From Ktedonobacter sp. 13_1_20CM_4_53_11 (GTDB lineage Bacteria > Chloroflexota > Ktedonobacteria > Ktedonobacterales > Ktedonobacteraceae): a DNA stretch of 17,946 nt. Numbering within the stretch: position 1 is the first letter of the stretch; each line of letters begins with the position of its first letter. The notes beneath the pieces were generated by a model. That model made no database searches. It had not been told where the DNA came from and saw only the letters and a program-made list of their open reading frames with translations. The position numbers and the translations under genes are program-made. Shown piece by piece: positions 1 through 8,094 of the stretch. The stretch is taken from positions 1-17,946 of the forward strand of contig MNIY01000198.1 in NCBI GenBank assembly GCA_001919995.1, read 5' to 3'.

Positions 1-1407
1 AAACTGCTCGAAGTCCAGAACCAGCAACGTGATGCTCTTCGTGAAGCACGAGATGAAACCGCGCGTTTTCGTGCTACTATCGAACGCGAAAACGCGGAGC
101 GGCGTACCGAGTTACAGCGCCAGGAACGCCGTAACCAGCAGAAAGATGAAGCGCTCGATCGCAAAATCGATGCGCTCGAACAACGTGAGCGGAAGCTCAC
201 AGCGATGGAACGTCGTCTTGAGCAGGCGCAAGAGGAGGTAGAGAACCTCAGGCTCATGCAGCTTAGTGAGATAGAGCGTGTTGCGCAGTTATCAGTCGAA
301 CAGGCTAAAGAACTGCTGCTCGCACGCATTGAAGATCAAGTGCGTACGGAAGCCGCCCAGCGTGTGCGCTTGATCGAGGAGCAGGCACGCGAAGAGGCCG
401 ATTCCCGCGCGCGCGAGATCATTACCCTCGCCATTCAACGCTGCGCATCCGACCAGGTGGCAGAAGCCGTCGTCTCAGTTGTACCCCTGCCCAACGATGA
501 AATGAAAGGGCGCATCATCGGACGCGAGGGTCGCAACATTCGCGCGCTGGAAGCCGCCACCGGGGTAGACCTCATCATCGATGACACGCCAGAAGCGGTG
601 ATTCTCTCCGGCTTCGATCCTGTACGTCGAGAAGTGGCCCGTCTCGCTTTGACGAAGCTCATTCTCGATGGACGTATCCATCCCGCTCGAATCGAAGAGG
701 TTGTCGCCAAGGCGCGGCAGGAAGTCGATGCGGTTGTGCGCGAAGCTGGTGAGCAAGCTGCTATGGAAGCCAACGTGCATGGTTTACAGCCGGAGCTGCT
801 CAAAATTATTGGACGGCTGCATTTCCGCACAAGTTACGGACAGAATGTCCTCGCGCACTCAGTGGAAGTCTCGATACTGGCGGCAACTATGGCTCACGAG
901 CTAGGAGCCGATGTCAATGTATGTAAGACGGCCGCGCTGTTGCACGATATGGGTAAAGCTATTGACCAGGAGGTCGAAGGGCCACATGCCATCATCGGTG
1001 GAGAAATAGCGCGCCGTTTTGGCAAATCACCGAAAATCATTCATGCCATGGTAGCACATCACGCGACCGAGTCTGAACCACAATCGCTGGAAGCGGCCAT
1101 CGTACAGGCGGCAGACGCGATTTCGGCGGCTCGCCCCGGCGCTCGTCGTGAAACCATCGACCTGTATATCAAGCGCCTGGAGGCGCTTGAGGGTATCGCG
1201 AACTCGTTTACCGGCGTAGAAAAATCGTTCGCCATCCAGGCCGGCCGCGAGGTTCGTATCATCGTTAAACCTGAAGAAATCGACGAGTTTTCGGCGAATC
1301 GCCTGGCTAGCGATATCGCCCACAAAATCGAAGAAAGCCTTGACTATCCCGGGCAAATCAAGGTCTGTGTGGTTCGCGAGACTCGCTCTGTAGATTACGC
1401 CAGGTAG
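1..1407 (+). CDS. rny: Ribonuclease Y, 5'-truncated by window edge
   Basis: RNase Y is a membrane-anchored endoribonuclease that starts decay of many mRNAs. The frame is open from base 1, so the gene begins upstream and the N-terminal membrane anchor is missing. What is visible, in order: a long charged coiled coil rich in Glu, Arg and Gln (about bases 1-480); a KH RNA-binding domain with the [15 protein letters not shown] motif (about 505-700); and an HD phosphohydrolase domain with [17 protein letters not shown] and the metal-binding LLHDMGKA motif (about 850-1150). The C-terminus ([20 protein letters not shown]) matches the conserved end of the family. The PHP gene follows about 40 bases later and may be cotranscribed. 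No frameshift or odd residue was noticed. The ATG at 205 lies inside the coiled coil and is not the real start. Confidence 0.96.
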   Translation, partial: KLLEVQNQQRDALREARDETARFRATIERENAERRTELQRQERRNQQKDEALDRKIDALEQRERKLTAMERRLEQAQEEVENLRLMQLSEIERVAQLSVEQAKELLLARIEDQVRTEAAQRVRLIEEQAREEADSRAREIITLAIQRCASDQVAEAVVSVVPLPNDEMKGRIIGREGRNIRALEAATGVDLIIDDTPEAVILSGFDPVRREVARLALTKLILDGRIHPARIEEVVAKARQEVDAVVREAGEQAAMEANVHGLQPELLKIIGRLHFRTSYGQNVLAHSVEVSILAATMAHELGADVNVCKTAALLHDMGKAIDQEVEGPHAIIGGEIARRFGKSPKIIHAMVAHHATESEPQSLEAAIVQAADAISAARPGARRETIDLYIKRLEALEGIANSFTGVEKSFAIQAGREVRIIVKPEEIDEFSANRLASDIAHKIEESLDYPGQIKVCVVRETRSVDYAR

Positions 1408-1446
1408 CCATACCTGTTTGTTTAGAAAGTGGACGTGTCCTTTATT

Positions 1447-2331
1447 ATGCCCAATTATGTCGATCTACATACCCATTCAACGGCTTCGGATGGTATCTAT
1501 ACACCGGCAGAACTGCTGCATCACGCAAAAGATACCGGGCTGCGCGTGTTAGCATTGACCGATCATGATAGTACCGACGGGCTTCAAGAAGCTGCGCAGG
1601 TAGCTGGCAAGCTGGATATCGATCTCATTCCTGGTATCGAGATCAATACCGACGTGGTGGGCGGCGAAGTGCATGTCCTGGGGTATTTTCTCGAATACGA
1701 GCGTCCGGCATTCCAGGGCGTACTCAAAGTGTTGCGCGATGCTCGCGTGCGACGGGGACAGCGCATGGTCGAACTGCTCAATGAACAGGGCGTCGCGATC
1801 TCCTGGGAGAGGGTGCGCGAAATAGCTCAGGGTTCTGTTGGCAGACCACATATTGCCCAGGCACTAATGGAGGCTGGTTACGTCCAGAGTATTGGCGAAG
1901 CCTTCGACAAATATATCGGCAAAGGCTGTTCTGCCTATGTGCCTCGTTACAAGCTTACGCCAGTGGACGCAGTGCGTTTCATCGCCAGCGCCAACGGTCT
2001 GCCTGTCATCGCCCATCCTCTCGAGCTTCCTGGCCTTGAAGAGCTCCGTAACTGGCTGCCCGGACTATGTGAAGCCGGTATGCTTGGCCTGGAGACCTAC
2101 TATGGCTCCTACACAGACGAGGAGGTGCAGACTTTACGCGCGCTTGCCGATGAGTATCATCTCATTCCAACCGGCGGCAGCGACTTTCATGGCCCCGGCA
2201 TTCATCCTACCCCACTAGGTGGTAGGCACGTTCCTTACGAGACTGTCGATCGACTCAAGGCCGAGGCTATGAAGCGACACGGCAAAACACCGCCCTCGTT
2301 TGAACTACCCCCTCCCGTTGAAGAAAAATGA
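1447..2331 (+). CDS. PHP-domain metal-dependent phosphoesterase
   Basis: Member of the PHP family (COG0613 type), which includes nucleoside 3',5'-bisphosphate phosphatases and the YciV/RNase AM exonuclease. The metal-ligand motifs are all present: YVDLHTHS at the very N-terminus, LTDHDS, a Glu in GIEINTD, HVLGYF, GRPHIAQALMEAGY, VIAHP and a C-terminal GSDFHG. The length, about 294 residues, fits the family. The ATG at 1447 places the first metal motif right at the N-terminus, as is usual; an in-frame GTG at 1429 would add six residues. Neither start has a convincing ribosome binding site, so the start is uncertain. It lies directly downstream of RNase Y on the same strand, consistent with a nucleic acid turnover role, but that link is inference. 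It ends before a hairpin shared with the convergent carboxylase gene. The exact substrate is not known. Confidence 0.88.
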   Translation: MPNYVDLHTHSTASDGIYTPAELLHHAKDTGLRVLALTDHDSTDGLQEAAQVAGKLDIDLIPGIEINTDVVGGEVHVLGYFLEYERPAFQGVLKVLRDARVRRGQRMVELLNEQGVAISWERVREIAQGSVGRPHIAQALMEAGYVQSIGEAFDKYIGKGCSAYVPRYKLTPVDAVRFIASANGLPVIAHPLELPGLEELRNWLPGLCEAGMLGLETYYGSYTDEEVQTLRALADEYHLIPTGGSDFHGPGIHPTPLGGRHVPYETVDRLKAEAMKRHGKTPPSFELPPPVEEK

Positions 2332-2344
2332 CACTGCAAGTAGA

Positions 2345-2379
2345 AAGGGCTGTTAGTGGTTCTATCACAAACAGCCCTT
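2345..2379. terminator. Bidirectional terminator hairpin between convergent genes
   Basis: The arms AAGGGCTGTT (2345-2354) and AACAGCCCTT (2370-2379) are perfectly complementary over 10 bp, and the loop contains a further short GTG/CAC pairing. It lies between the stop of the PHP gene and the stop of the biotin carboxylase gene, which converge on it. The flanking U-tract is weak on both strands, so termination is inferred from stem and position. Confidence 0.7.
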
Positions 2380-2395
2380 CCTGCACAAAAACCTG

Positions 2396-3982
2396 TTATC
2401 TCAACGCTTCTCTTCTTCCCGCTTCGCGCCAGCGGCTCATTGTCCCATTCGCTTCCGCTACCGGGCGCCTGCGCAACTTTTCAGCCTCGATATGTTCATT
2501 GGCCAATAACCCGCCAACAAGCGCTGCTACCTGGTCGATGCCAGGGGCCATCTCACTTTCCCCTGCAAGGTCGCTATCCAGGGCAACCGCAGAGGCTGCC
2601 TCACCATTGCGAGTGTCCCATTCCTCAGCCACAAAGTCTGTCGACAAGTCACCGGTGATAAAACGCGGTTGCTGCATCAACCAGCGCGCGAAGGGCAGCG
2701 TCGTACGCACGCCAACAACCTGGTACTCAGCCAGGGCACGCCTCATACGAGCAATAGCCTGGGAGCGGTCTCTGCCCCACACAATCAGCTTCGATAGGAG
2801 TGGATCGTAAAACAGTGGTACTTGCTGACCAGGGTACAGACTGCTATCGACTCGCACTCCAGGGCCTGACGGCTCTTGCAATGCCTGAACTGACCCTGTT
2901 GCCGGTAAAAAGCGATTCTCCGGGTCTTCCGCCGAGATGCGGCACTCTATCGCCGCGCCGCGAAACCTCACGTCTTGTTGCGTAAACGAGAGCGGAAGGC
3001 CAGCGGCGACACGGAACTGCTCCTGTACAAGGTCAATGCCTGTGCACCACTCCGTCACAGGATGCTCAACCTGAATACGGGCATTGACTTCGAGGAAATA
3101 GAAGTTCCGCTCCGGCCCCAGCAAAAATTCCACCGTCCCGGCATTCACATATTGAATGGCACGTACCAGCCGTACTGCCGAGGAGGTAATCCGCTCCCGC
3201 AGTTCATCATCCAATAGAGGGGAAGGAGCTTCCTCGATCAACTTCTGGTGGCGGCGCTGTATACTGCACTCACGTTCACCCAGGTGCACGACATTGCCAT
3301 ATGTGTCAGCAATAAACTGTACTTCGATATGGTGGGCGGGAGAGACTGCTTTCTCCATATACACACGACCATCGCCAAAAGCGCTCCTGGCCTCGCTGCG
3401 GGCGGTACGCAGCGAAGAGAGCAGGTCCCTGGGATCGCGTACAAAGCGAATACCTTTCCCACCTCCCCCGGCGGCAGCCTTAAGGAGAATGGGATACCCT
3501 AACTGTTCGGCAGTCGTCACAAAAGCCGCGTCATCCCCTTCTTCGGTCATCGCACCTGGCACAATGGGAACACCCGCCGCCTGTGCAGTGCGCCGAGCAG
3601 CTGTCTTTTCGCCCATAGCGCGCTGCGCCTCTGCCGCTGGCCCGACAAAAATAAGGCCAGCGGCAGCGCAGGCATCAACAAACGTGGCATTTTCTGACAA
3701 AAAGCCGTAACCAGGGTGAATAGCTTCTGCCCCCGCGTATGTAGCGACCTCAATAATCGTCGGAATATGCAAATAGCTCTGCGAGGCTTGCGATGGACCG
3801 ATATGATAGGCTTCGTCAGCCATGCGCACATGTAAAGCATTGCGATCCGCATCGCTATAGACGGCGACAGAAGTCAGTCCGAGTTCACGGCACGCGCGGA
3901 TGACACGTACAGCAATTTCGCCCCGATTAGCGACCAGGACTTTTTGAAATGGCCATGAGGAAGTGGGAGCAAACGAGTTCAT
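2396..3982 (-). CDS. accC: Biotin carboxylase subunit of an acyl-CoA carboxylase
   Basis: ATP-grasp enzyme that carboxylates biotin with bicarbonate and ATP, the first half-reaction of acetyl- or propionyl-CoA carboxylase. Visible: the N-terminal KVLVANRGEIAVRVIRACRE motif (residue 14 on), HPGYGFLSEN, the Gly-rich ATP lid KAAAGGGGKGIRF (about 170-183), EAPSP, and the active-site stretch FLEVNARIQVEHPVTE with the family's Glu, Asn and Arg retained, followed by the C-terminal biotin carboxylase domain (CRISAEDP, PLLSKLIVWG). The start at 3982 is chosen because a GAAGGA site precedes it and because a good extended -10 lies inside the longer upstream open frame. The protein has 528 residues, about 75 more than a minimal biotin carboxylase; the extra C-terminus has no Met-Lys-Met biotin-carrier motif. 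A separate carrier protein and carboxyltransferase must exist elsewhere. Whether the substrate is acetyl- or propionyl-CoA cannot be told from this subunit. Confidence 0.93.
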   Translation of the reverse strand: MNSFAPTSSWPFQKVLVANRGEIAVRVIRACRELGLTSVAVYSDADRNALHVRMADEAYHIGPSQASQSYLHIPTIIEVATYAGAEAIHPGYGFLSENATFVDACAAAGLIFVGPAAEAQRAMGEKTAARRTAQAAGVPIVPGAMTEEGDDAAFVTTAEQLGYPILLKAAAGGGGKGIRFVRDPRDLLSSLRTARSEARSAFGDGRVYMEKAVSPAHHIEVQFIADTYGNVVHLGERECSIQRRHQKLIEEAPSPLLDDELRERITSSAVRLVRAIQYVNAGTVEFLLGPERNFYFLEVNARIQVEHPVTEWCTGIDLVQEQFRVAAGLPLSFTQQDVRFRGAAIECRISAEDPENRFLPATGSVQALQEPSGPGVRVDSSLYPGQQVPLFYDPLLSKLIVWGRDRSQAIARMRRALAEYQVVGVRTTLPFARWLMQQPRFITGDLSTDFVAEEWDTRNGEAASAVALDSDLAGESEMAPGIDQVAALVGGLLANEHIEAEKLRRRPVAEANGTMSRWREAGRREALR

Positions 3983-4020
3983 GGAAGTTCCTTCAAAACA
4001 GTGATAGTTCTCATGGAAAT

Positions 4021-4029
4021 AGTATAGCA
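4021..4029 (-). promoter_or_regulatory. Extended -10 promoter element for the biotin carboxylase gene
   Basis: Read on the minus strand the sequence is TGCTATACT, an extended -10 (TGn plus TATACT). Predicted transcription would start near 4013, leaving a leader of about 30 nt before the ATG at 3982. No good -35 is visible, which is common for extended -10 promoters. It supports the shorter start of the carboxylase. Confidence 0.45.
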
Positions 4030-4093
4030 TTTTCTGCAACAGACACATCGACAAGTTCAGCAATCAAGGGAATCGCAACTATTTAAGAGCAGA

Positions 4094-4102
4094 TGATAGA
4101 AT
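4094..4102 (+). promoter_or_regulatory. Extended -10 promoter element for the methyltransferase gene
   Basis: TGATAGAAT fits the extended -10 pattern TGn plus a TATAAT-like hexamer (TAGAAT). It lies about 100 bases before the chosen ATG at 4201, in the divergent intergenic region. No clear -35 is seen. Prediction from motif only. Confidence 0.33.
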
Positions 4103-4200
4103 AGAGGGAAGTCAAGGAGAAGAAGACGGGAAGGATAACATCCCAGGAGCATTTGCGACGATCTGATAAAAACATGGAAGAAGAAATGGAGGAAAGCATA

Positions 4201-4953
4201 ATGCTACAGGAGAACAAACAAAAGGCAGACTACGGACAGGACGTGCCCGGATTGGTACGAGATAAATTCCTCAGGGGAGCAATCCTGGCTGTACTAGGAG
4301 TTTTCATGCGGAGGTGGGCAAAATCACGACAAAATACAACAAAGCGACTCATTTCCTTGCTTGGGCTCGCAACACTTGTAATTAGTACGTTCTCTGCGTT
4401 GGAAGGACTGGCGCTTATTTTGGGTAGCAGAGTCGGTAAAATGTGGATACGCGATAGTCTTCTTGATGGATTACACCTGCGTGGCAACGAAACTGTGCTC
4501 GACGTGGGCTGTGGACATGGGGTATTGCTTATAGGGGCGGCCAAACGCTTGCCTCAAGGTAAGGCCGTCGGCATTGATCGCTGGTCACAGGTAGACCAGG
4601 GCAGCAACAGCAGAACTGTGACTCTCAACAATGCTCAGGTTGAAGGTGTAGCTGATCGAGTCGAGGTGCACGATGGTGATATGCGCGAACTCCCTTTCAC
4701 CAATGACAGCTTCGATGCAGTGATAGCCAGTGTAGCTATTCATAATATCGAGAGTCGCGATGGACGCCAGCAGGCAATACGCGAGATTGTGCGCGTACTC
4801 AAACCAGGTGGTAAGATAGCTCTGATGGATATATTTTATATCAACGAGTACCTTGAGACTCTGCAGGCAAATGGCATGCAGAATGTGCGAGTATCGGGCA
4901 GGAATTTCTGGTACTACCCACCTGGACGTACAGTAACGGCGAGTAAGAAGTAA
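4201..4953 (+). CDS. Class I SAM-dependent methyltransferase with hydrophobic N-terminus
   Basis: Rossmann-type methyltransferase of the methyltransferase 11/25 type. The SAM-binding motif I is ETVLDVGCGHGVLLIGAAKR (from about residue 97), the acidic end of strand 2 is AVGIDRW, and DGDMRELPF and the post-motif LKPGGKIALMD (motif III region) are all present. Residues about 20-80 hold two hydrophobic stretches (around FLRGAILAVLGVF and LLGLATLVISTFSALEGLALIL), which suggests membrane association. The ATG at 4201 has a perfect GGAGG eight bases upstream; in-frame starts at 4153 (TTG) and 4174 (ATG) would lengthen it by 16 or 9 residues but lack such a site. The acceptor substrate is not evident; relatives carry general names only. 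It is monocistronic as far as can be seen, divergent from the carboxylase and followed by a hairpin. Confidence 0.85.
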   Translation: MLQENKQKADYGQDVPGLVRDKFLRGAILAVLGVFMRRWAKSRQNTTKRLISLLGLATLVISTFSALEGLALILGSRVGKMWIRDSLLDGLHLRGNETVLDVGCGHGVLLIGAAKRLPQGKAVGIDRWSQVDQGSNSRTVTLNNAQVEGVADRVEVHDGDMRELPFTNDSFDAVIASVAIHNIESRDGRQQAIREIVRVLKPGGKIALMDIFYINEYLETLQANGMQNVRVSGRNFWYYPPGRTVTASKK

Positions 4954-4983
4954 TCTCCAACCCCCTGGTTTTTTTCTCGCATA

Positions 4984-5014
4984 GATGAATAGCACTTTTG
5001 GGGGGGCTTTCATC
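4984..5014 (+). terminator. Hairpin downstream of the methyltransferase
   Basis: GATGAATAGC (left arm, from 4984) pairs with GCTTTCATC (5006-5014), giving nine pairs with one bulged T. The loop carries a run of seven G. A T-rich stretch (TTATTGG, then GCTTTTCTT) follows. It is a plausible but imperfect Rho-independent terminator. A shorter stem, AACC/GGTT followed by seven T at about 4959-4975, could also serve. Confidence 0.4.
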
Positions 5015-5242
5015 TTATTGGTGCTTTTCTTCTGTAATTCCTGTACACTAAGGAGGTGTATTGTAGAGGGTGTTTGAAGGTTGTTTGCTTTCAACGCGCT
5101 AATCTGGTACCGTTCGCTTTCTAATGGAATCGGGTGTAACAGGCTCTTACTTCATGTAGTTGTATATTTTAGGAAACGACTCATCGAAGCTTTTGCCCGT
5201 AATGTGTCGTTGCGTGCCGCTTGAGAAGGGTTTGAAGCTGTC

Positions 5243-7684
5243 ATGTTAAGATTTTTTAGCAATATACCTATTTTCCGTCGCCTCTTCATCGCGTTCGCAG
5301 TAGTGGCGGTCATACCCAGTATCGTGATTGTACTGCTCGGTAATTTCTATCTTTCGTCACTTAATACACGCAGTATGGCAGTACAAACTAGCGTTGACGC
5401 GCAGAGCCTTTCATCGCAGGAACAGGGAAACCTGCAGCGCATGAATGCGCTGGTGCAGACCCGGTTCAATCAGATTTTTGCCTCGCTCAACGGCAATATT
5501 ACTGATCCTGCGCTGTCTAACGCAGGTGGATTAGTGGGTGCCGATATCGCAGCTCGTGAAGCAGAATTCAGGGATGGACTGGCGACCTATCAAGCAAACT
5601 ACGACCTCGCCACGTCCAGTAATATGAACACTATTCGTTCTATCCTCAACGACAATAACCCTACGACAGGACCAGGAATTATCGCAGACCAGCAACAGGC
5701 GCTCAACGAAGTGGCCAGTACGCAATGGCCCGCCTACGAAAGCCTGCAAAAGCAGGAGGTTGATCTACTCGATAAACTGGACCCTACAGTCAATGGGCAT
5801 CCACAAACGCTTCCTGCTGACCAACTGCAAACGCAATTCAAAAGCGCATACAAGATCCTGTGGCTCGCCAATAACCAGTTCACCAACCTCGATAATGCCT
5901 GGCAGCGCGTGGTGGACGACACTGCGGCTATGAGTAAGACTGTGACAACTGTTGGAGCTTCAGATACTCAGCCTATTCTGATATCGACAGCCATTGCGGC
6001 CTTCTTTATCATCTTAATGGTACTGGCGACTGGATTTATCGTGAACCTCACCATCACACAGCCATTGCGCCAGCTTGCCTCGTTGACAAGGCGTATCTCC
6101 AAAGGTGATACCAGTGCCCGCGCAAGGATGTCGGGCCACGATGAGATCTTCATGGTCGCGACCTCGATGAACAGTATGTTAGACAATATTGTACGCCTGA
6201 TTCAAGAAACACAGGCTCAGCGCGATAACTTGCAAGCGCAGGTTGAAAAGCTGGTCAGTGAAGTCAGCGGCGTTGGTGAAGGAGACCTTCGCGTACAGGC
6301 AGAAGTGACTGCTGATGCGCTGGGTGTACTCGCCGACTCGTTCAACTACATGGTAGAAGAGTTGGGAAGTCTGATCGTGCGCGTTAAAATGGTTGCCCAC
6401 GAGGTTGAAAGTTCAACATCTACAATTTTTGATCGCCTGACCCAACTGGTGGAGACTGGAGATATCCAACTCAACCAGATCGCTGGCGCGACGGTAGAAG
6501 TCGAACACATGGCAGATTCAAGCCACCATGTGGCTGACCGCGCGGGGATCCTCTCTACAGTGGCCCGTGATGCGCGTCAAAGTGCGCAAGGCGGACGCGA
6601 AGCAGTGCAGCAAGCTGTCGAAGGTATGGGACGTATCCAGGACAACGTGCAGGAAACCGCGACAAAGGTGCAAACGCTCGGTGACCGTTCGCGTGAGATC
6701 AATAACATCGTCGAAGTCATTGCCGGTATCGCACACCAGACGAATCGCCTGGCGCTGGATGCCGCGATTCAAGCAGCTATGGCAGGTGAGAATGGGAAAG
6801 GCTTTGGCGCAGTCGCAGCCGACATCCGTCGATTGGCTGAGCGGGCCAAGGACCAGGCCAGTATGATTGGGCGCATCGTTCGCGGCGTCCGTGAAGACAT
6901 AGGAGCCGTCGCCGTTTCCATGCAGGATACCGAGCGAGAAACATCGGCAGGAACCCAGTTGACGCAGGAAGCGGGTGTTGCCCTGGAATCCATCTTCGCA
7001 GCGGTTGAGCATCAAGCGCGAGAAATTGAGAACATCAACCAGATGGCAGCCCAACAGTTGGAGTCTTCGAGCAATGTGGTGCACATCATGCACGCCATTT
7101 CAACGACAACACAGCAAAGCACGCTAACCACCCGCGATGCTTCCCACAACATGGACCGCCTGGCACGCCTGGTTGAACAGCTACGCGCATCGGTAGAAGC
7201 CTTCAAGCTGCGAGAAAGCCAGGGCTACTACGTGCCACCATCCTCAAATGTCAGCGTCACCTCCAATGATGACCAGGATAACCATCTGACAGTCAGCGGC
7301 ATCTTCCGCACGGTGACCTCGACCGCCTTGCCTTCGGGTGTAGGAAGTCAAAACGCGCTGCCGCCTGCACACACTAGTGATCCGTTCGGACCTTTCTATC
7401 CGGTGGCCCCCTATCCACAAAATGGAGGGTGGCAAGGTCAACAAGGGTGGCAGGGGCAACCTAATGGTGGCTGGCAAGGTCAACAAGGGTGGCAGGGACA
7501 ACCTAATGGTGGCTGGCAGAATCAGCAAGGATGGCAGGGACAACAAAACAGTGGATGGCAGGGGCAACAAGAACAGCAACATCATCCTGATAAAAGGCGG
7601 CAAGGTCAACCGGTGCAGCCGCAGCCTCAGCAGCGACGTCCTCCTCAATTACCGGCAGGACCTCAGAGAAATAGCAGACAATAG
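5243..7684 (+). CDS. PilJ-like methyl-accepting chemotaxis protein with repetitive C-terminal tail
   Basis: Membrane receptor expected to control a CheA/CheW-type pathway, in PilJ relatives usually type IV pilus motility. Order: short cytoplasmic N-terminus; membrane segment at about residues 14-36; extracytoplasmic sensor region of about 210 residues with no recognised fold; second membrane segment at about 247-270; HAMP (about 270-322); a second HAMP-like unit (LVSEVSGVGEGDLRVQAEVT, about 337-385), the arrangement seen in cyanobacterial PilJ; the coiled-coil signalling domain with its hairpin tip at about 493-535; then a Pro/Gln-rich tail from about 655 to 813. The tip deviates from consensus at several positions (IAHQTNRLALDAAIQAAMAG). 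The tail contains three 14-residue repeats. A GAGAAGGG site lies about 12 bases before the ATG. No che or pil gene is near, so the receptor is an orphan in this window. A terminator follows the stop codon. Confidence 0.9.
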   Translation: MLRFFSNIPIFRRLFIAFAVVAVIPSIVIVLLGNFYLSSLNTRSMAVQTSVDAQSLSSQEQGNLQRMNALVQTRFNQIFASLNGNITDPALSNAGGLVGADIAAREAEFRDGLATYQANYDLATSSNMNTIRSILNDNNPTTGPGIIADQQQALNEVASTQWPAYESLQKQEVDLLDKLDPTVNGHPQTLPADQLQTQFKSAYKILWLANNQFTNLDNAWQRVVDDTAAMSKTVTTVGASDTQPILISTAIAAFFIILMVLATGFIVNLTITQPLRQLASLTRRISKGDTSARARMSGHDEIFMVATSMNSMLDNIVRLIQETQAQRDNLQAQVEKLVSEVSGVGEGDLRVQAEVTADALGVLADSFNYMVEELGSLIVRVKMVAHEVESSTSTIFDRLTQLVETGDIQLNQIAGATVEVEHMADSSHHVADRAGILSTVARDARQSAQGGREAVQQAVEGMGRIQDNVQETATKVQTLGDRSREINNIVEVIAGIAHQTNRLALDAAIQAAMAGENGKGFGAVAADIRRLAERAKDQASMIGRIVRGVREDIGAVAVSMQDTERETSAGTQLTQEAGVALESIFAAVEHQAREIENINQMAAQQLESSSNVVHIMHAISTTTQQSTLTTRDASHNMDRLARLVEQLRASVEAFKLRESQGYYVPPSSNVSVTSNDDQDNHLTVSGIFRTVTSTALPSGVGSQNALPPAHTSDPFGPFYPVAPYPQNGGWQGQQGWQGQPNGGWQGQQGWQGQPNGGWQNQQGWQGQQNSGWQGQQEQQHHPDKRRQGQPVQPQPQQRRPPQLPAGPQRNSRQ
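7421..7576 (+). repeat. 42-bp tandem repeat in the receptor tail
   Basis: Three units start at 7421, 7463 and 7505, with a partial fourth from 7547. Each 42-bp unit encodes 14 residues of the form NGGWQGQQGWQGQP. The first two units differ at only a few bases, so the array expanded recently; the third and fourth are more diverged. The repeat keeps the reading frame and gives a low-complexity Trp/Gln/Gly tail beyond the signalling domain. Confidence 0.93.
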
Positions 7685-7689
7685 GGAAT

Positions 7690-7726
7690 GAGGTCGGGCT
7701 AATCAGTAACCCGACCTCGTTCTTCT
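7690..7726 (+). terminator. Rho-independent terminator after the receptor gene
   Basis: GAGGTCGGG (7690-7698) and CCCGACCTC (7710-7718) form a perfect 9-bp GC-rich stem with an 11-base loop, followed by GTTCTTCTC. It lies five bases after the stop codon of the receptor gene, the expected place for an intrinsic terminator. Confidence 0.82.
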
Positions 7727-7811
7727 CATAGATGCTCTTTCCAACTGTTAAATTTCCTCTGGAACTTACTGGCGTTCTTTCATTTTAATACTTATTTAAT
7801 GGTTATACTAC

Positions 7812-7840
7812 TTGCGGAAGGCAGACTTTTCTGGTATTGT
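7812..7840 (+). promoter_or_regulatory. Candidate promoter for the ABC importer operon
   Basis: TTGCGG (7812-7817) and TATTGT (7835-7840) are separated by 17 bases. The first matches the -35 consensus in three positions and the second matches the -10 in four. The position, after the terminator and about 250 bases upstream of the binding-protein start, fits, but the match is modest. TATACT at 7804-7809 is an alternative -10 without a matching -35. Confidence 0.28.
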
Positions 7841-8034
7841 AAATATCGTGTGCAAGGAACAGCTTGGAGCTTGTTTGCTTGCTCAACACGCAAGCGGGCA
7901 CTGAAGGTGAAGGTCAGGACTACAGGTTACTCTTTTTCAAGACACGTTTGATCTACTTGCTTATTTTTCGGTTCTGGTATATCGTAATGCTACCTTTTTG
8001 CTTCAGTTTAAGGAACATGTATCATTACGTGTGG

Positions 8035-8065
8035 GTGCGTGTGATTGTGTGCCATCACACGACAC
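8035..8065 (+). promoter_or_regulatory. Inverted repeat in the importer leader, possible operator or RNA hairpin
   Basis: GTGCGTGTGAT (8035-8045) pairs with ATCACACGACAC (8054-8065) over 11 bp with one bulged A; the loop is TGTGTGCC. The core TGTGA and TCACA half-sites resemble those bound by CRP-family proteins, but they are ten bases apart rather than the usual six. It lies about 16 bases before the AAGGAGG site of the binding-protein gene, so it could act on transcription as an operator or on translation as a leader hairpin. Confidence 0.4.
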
Positions 8066-8094
8066 GGAACCCGGGCCATGAAGGAGGACATATT

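Larger units (their letters stand above)
7685..8094. other. Intergenic leader region of the ABC importer operon
   Basis: This 410-base stretch between the receptor and the binding-protein gene holds the receptor's terminator, an AT-rich block at 7775-7810, a candidate promoter at 7812-7840, and a GT-rich inverted repeat at 8035-8065 just before the ribosome binding site. An open frame runs through from 7864 in phase with the binding protein, but its translation shows no family resemblance and would bury the signal peptide, so it is treated as non-coding leader. No RNA gene or known riboswitch was recognised. Confidence 0.6.

Noticed and set aside
3156..3710. 184-codon plus-strand open frame opposite the biotin carboxylase
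   Set aside because: The minus-strand frame carries all carboxylase motifs; this one is a compositional shadow.
3983..4063. 27-codon N-terminal extension of the biotin carboxylase
   Set aside because: An extended -10 element lies inside it, and the internal ATG at 3982 has a good ribosome binding site next to the conserved N-terminus.
4585..5094. 169-codon open frame on the minus strand
   Set aside because: It lies opposite the methyltransferase, which has clear SAM-binding motifs; its translation resembles no family and has no ribosome binding site of note.
6518..7093. 191-codon minus-strand open frame inside the receptor gene
   Set aside because: Shadow frame of the conserved signalling domain; Cys/His-rich translation without family features.
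7864..8094. In-frame upstream extension of the binding-protein gene
   Set aside because: It would place 77 unrelated residues before a clear lipoprotein signal, and the perfect AAGGAGG at 8081-8087 points to the TTG at 8095.
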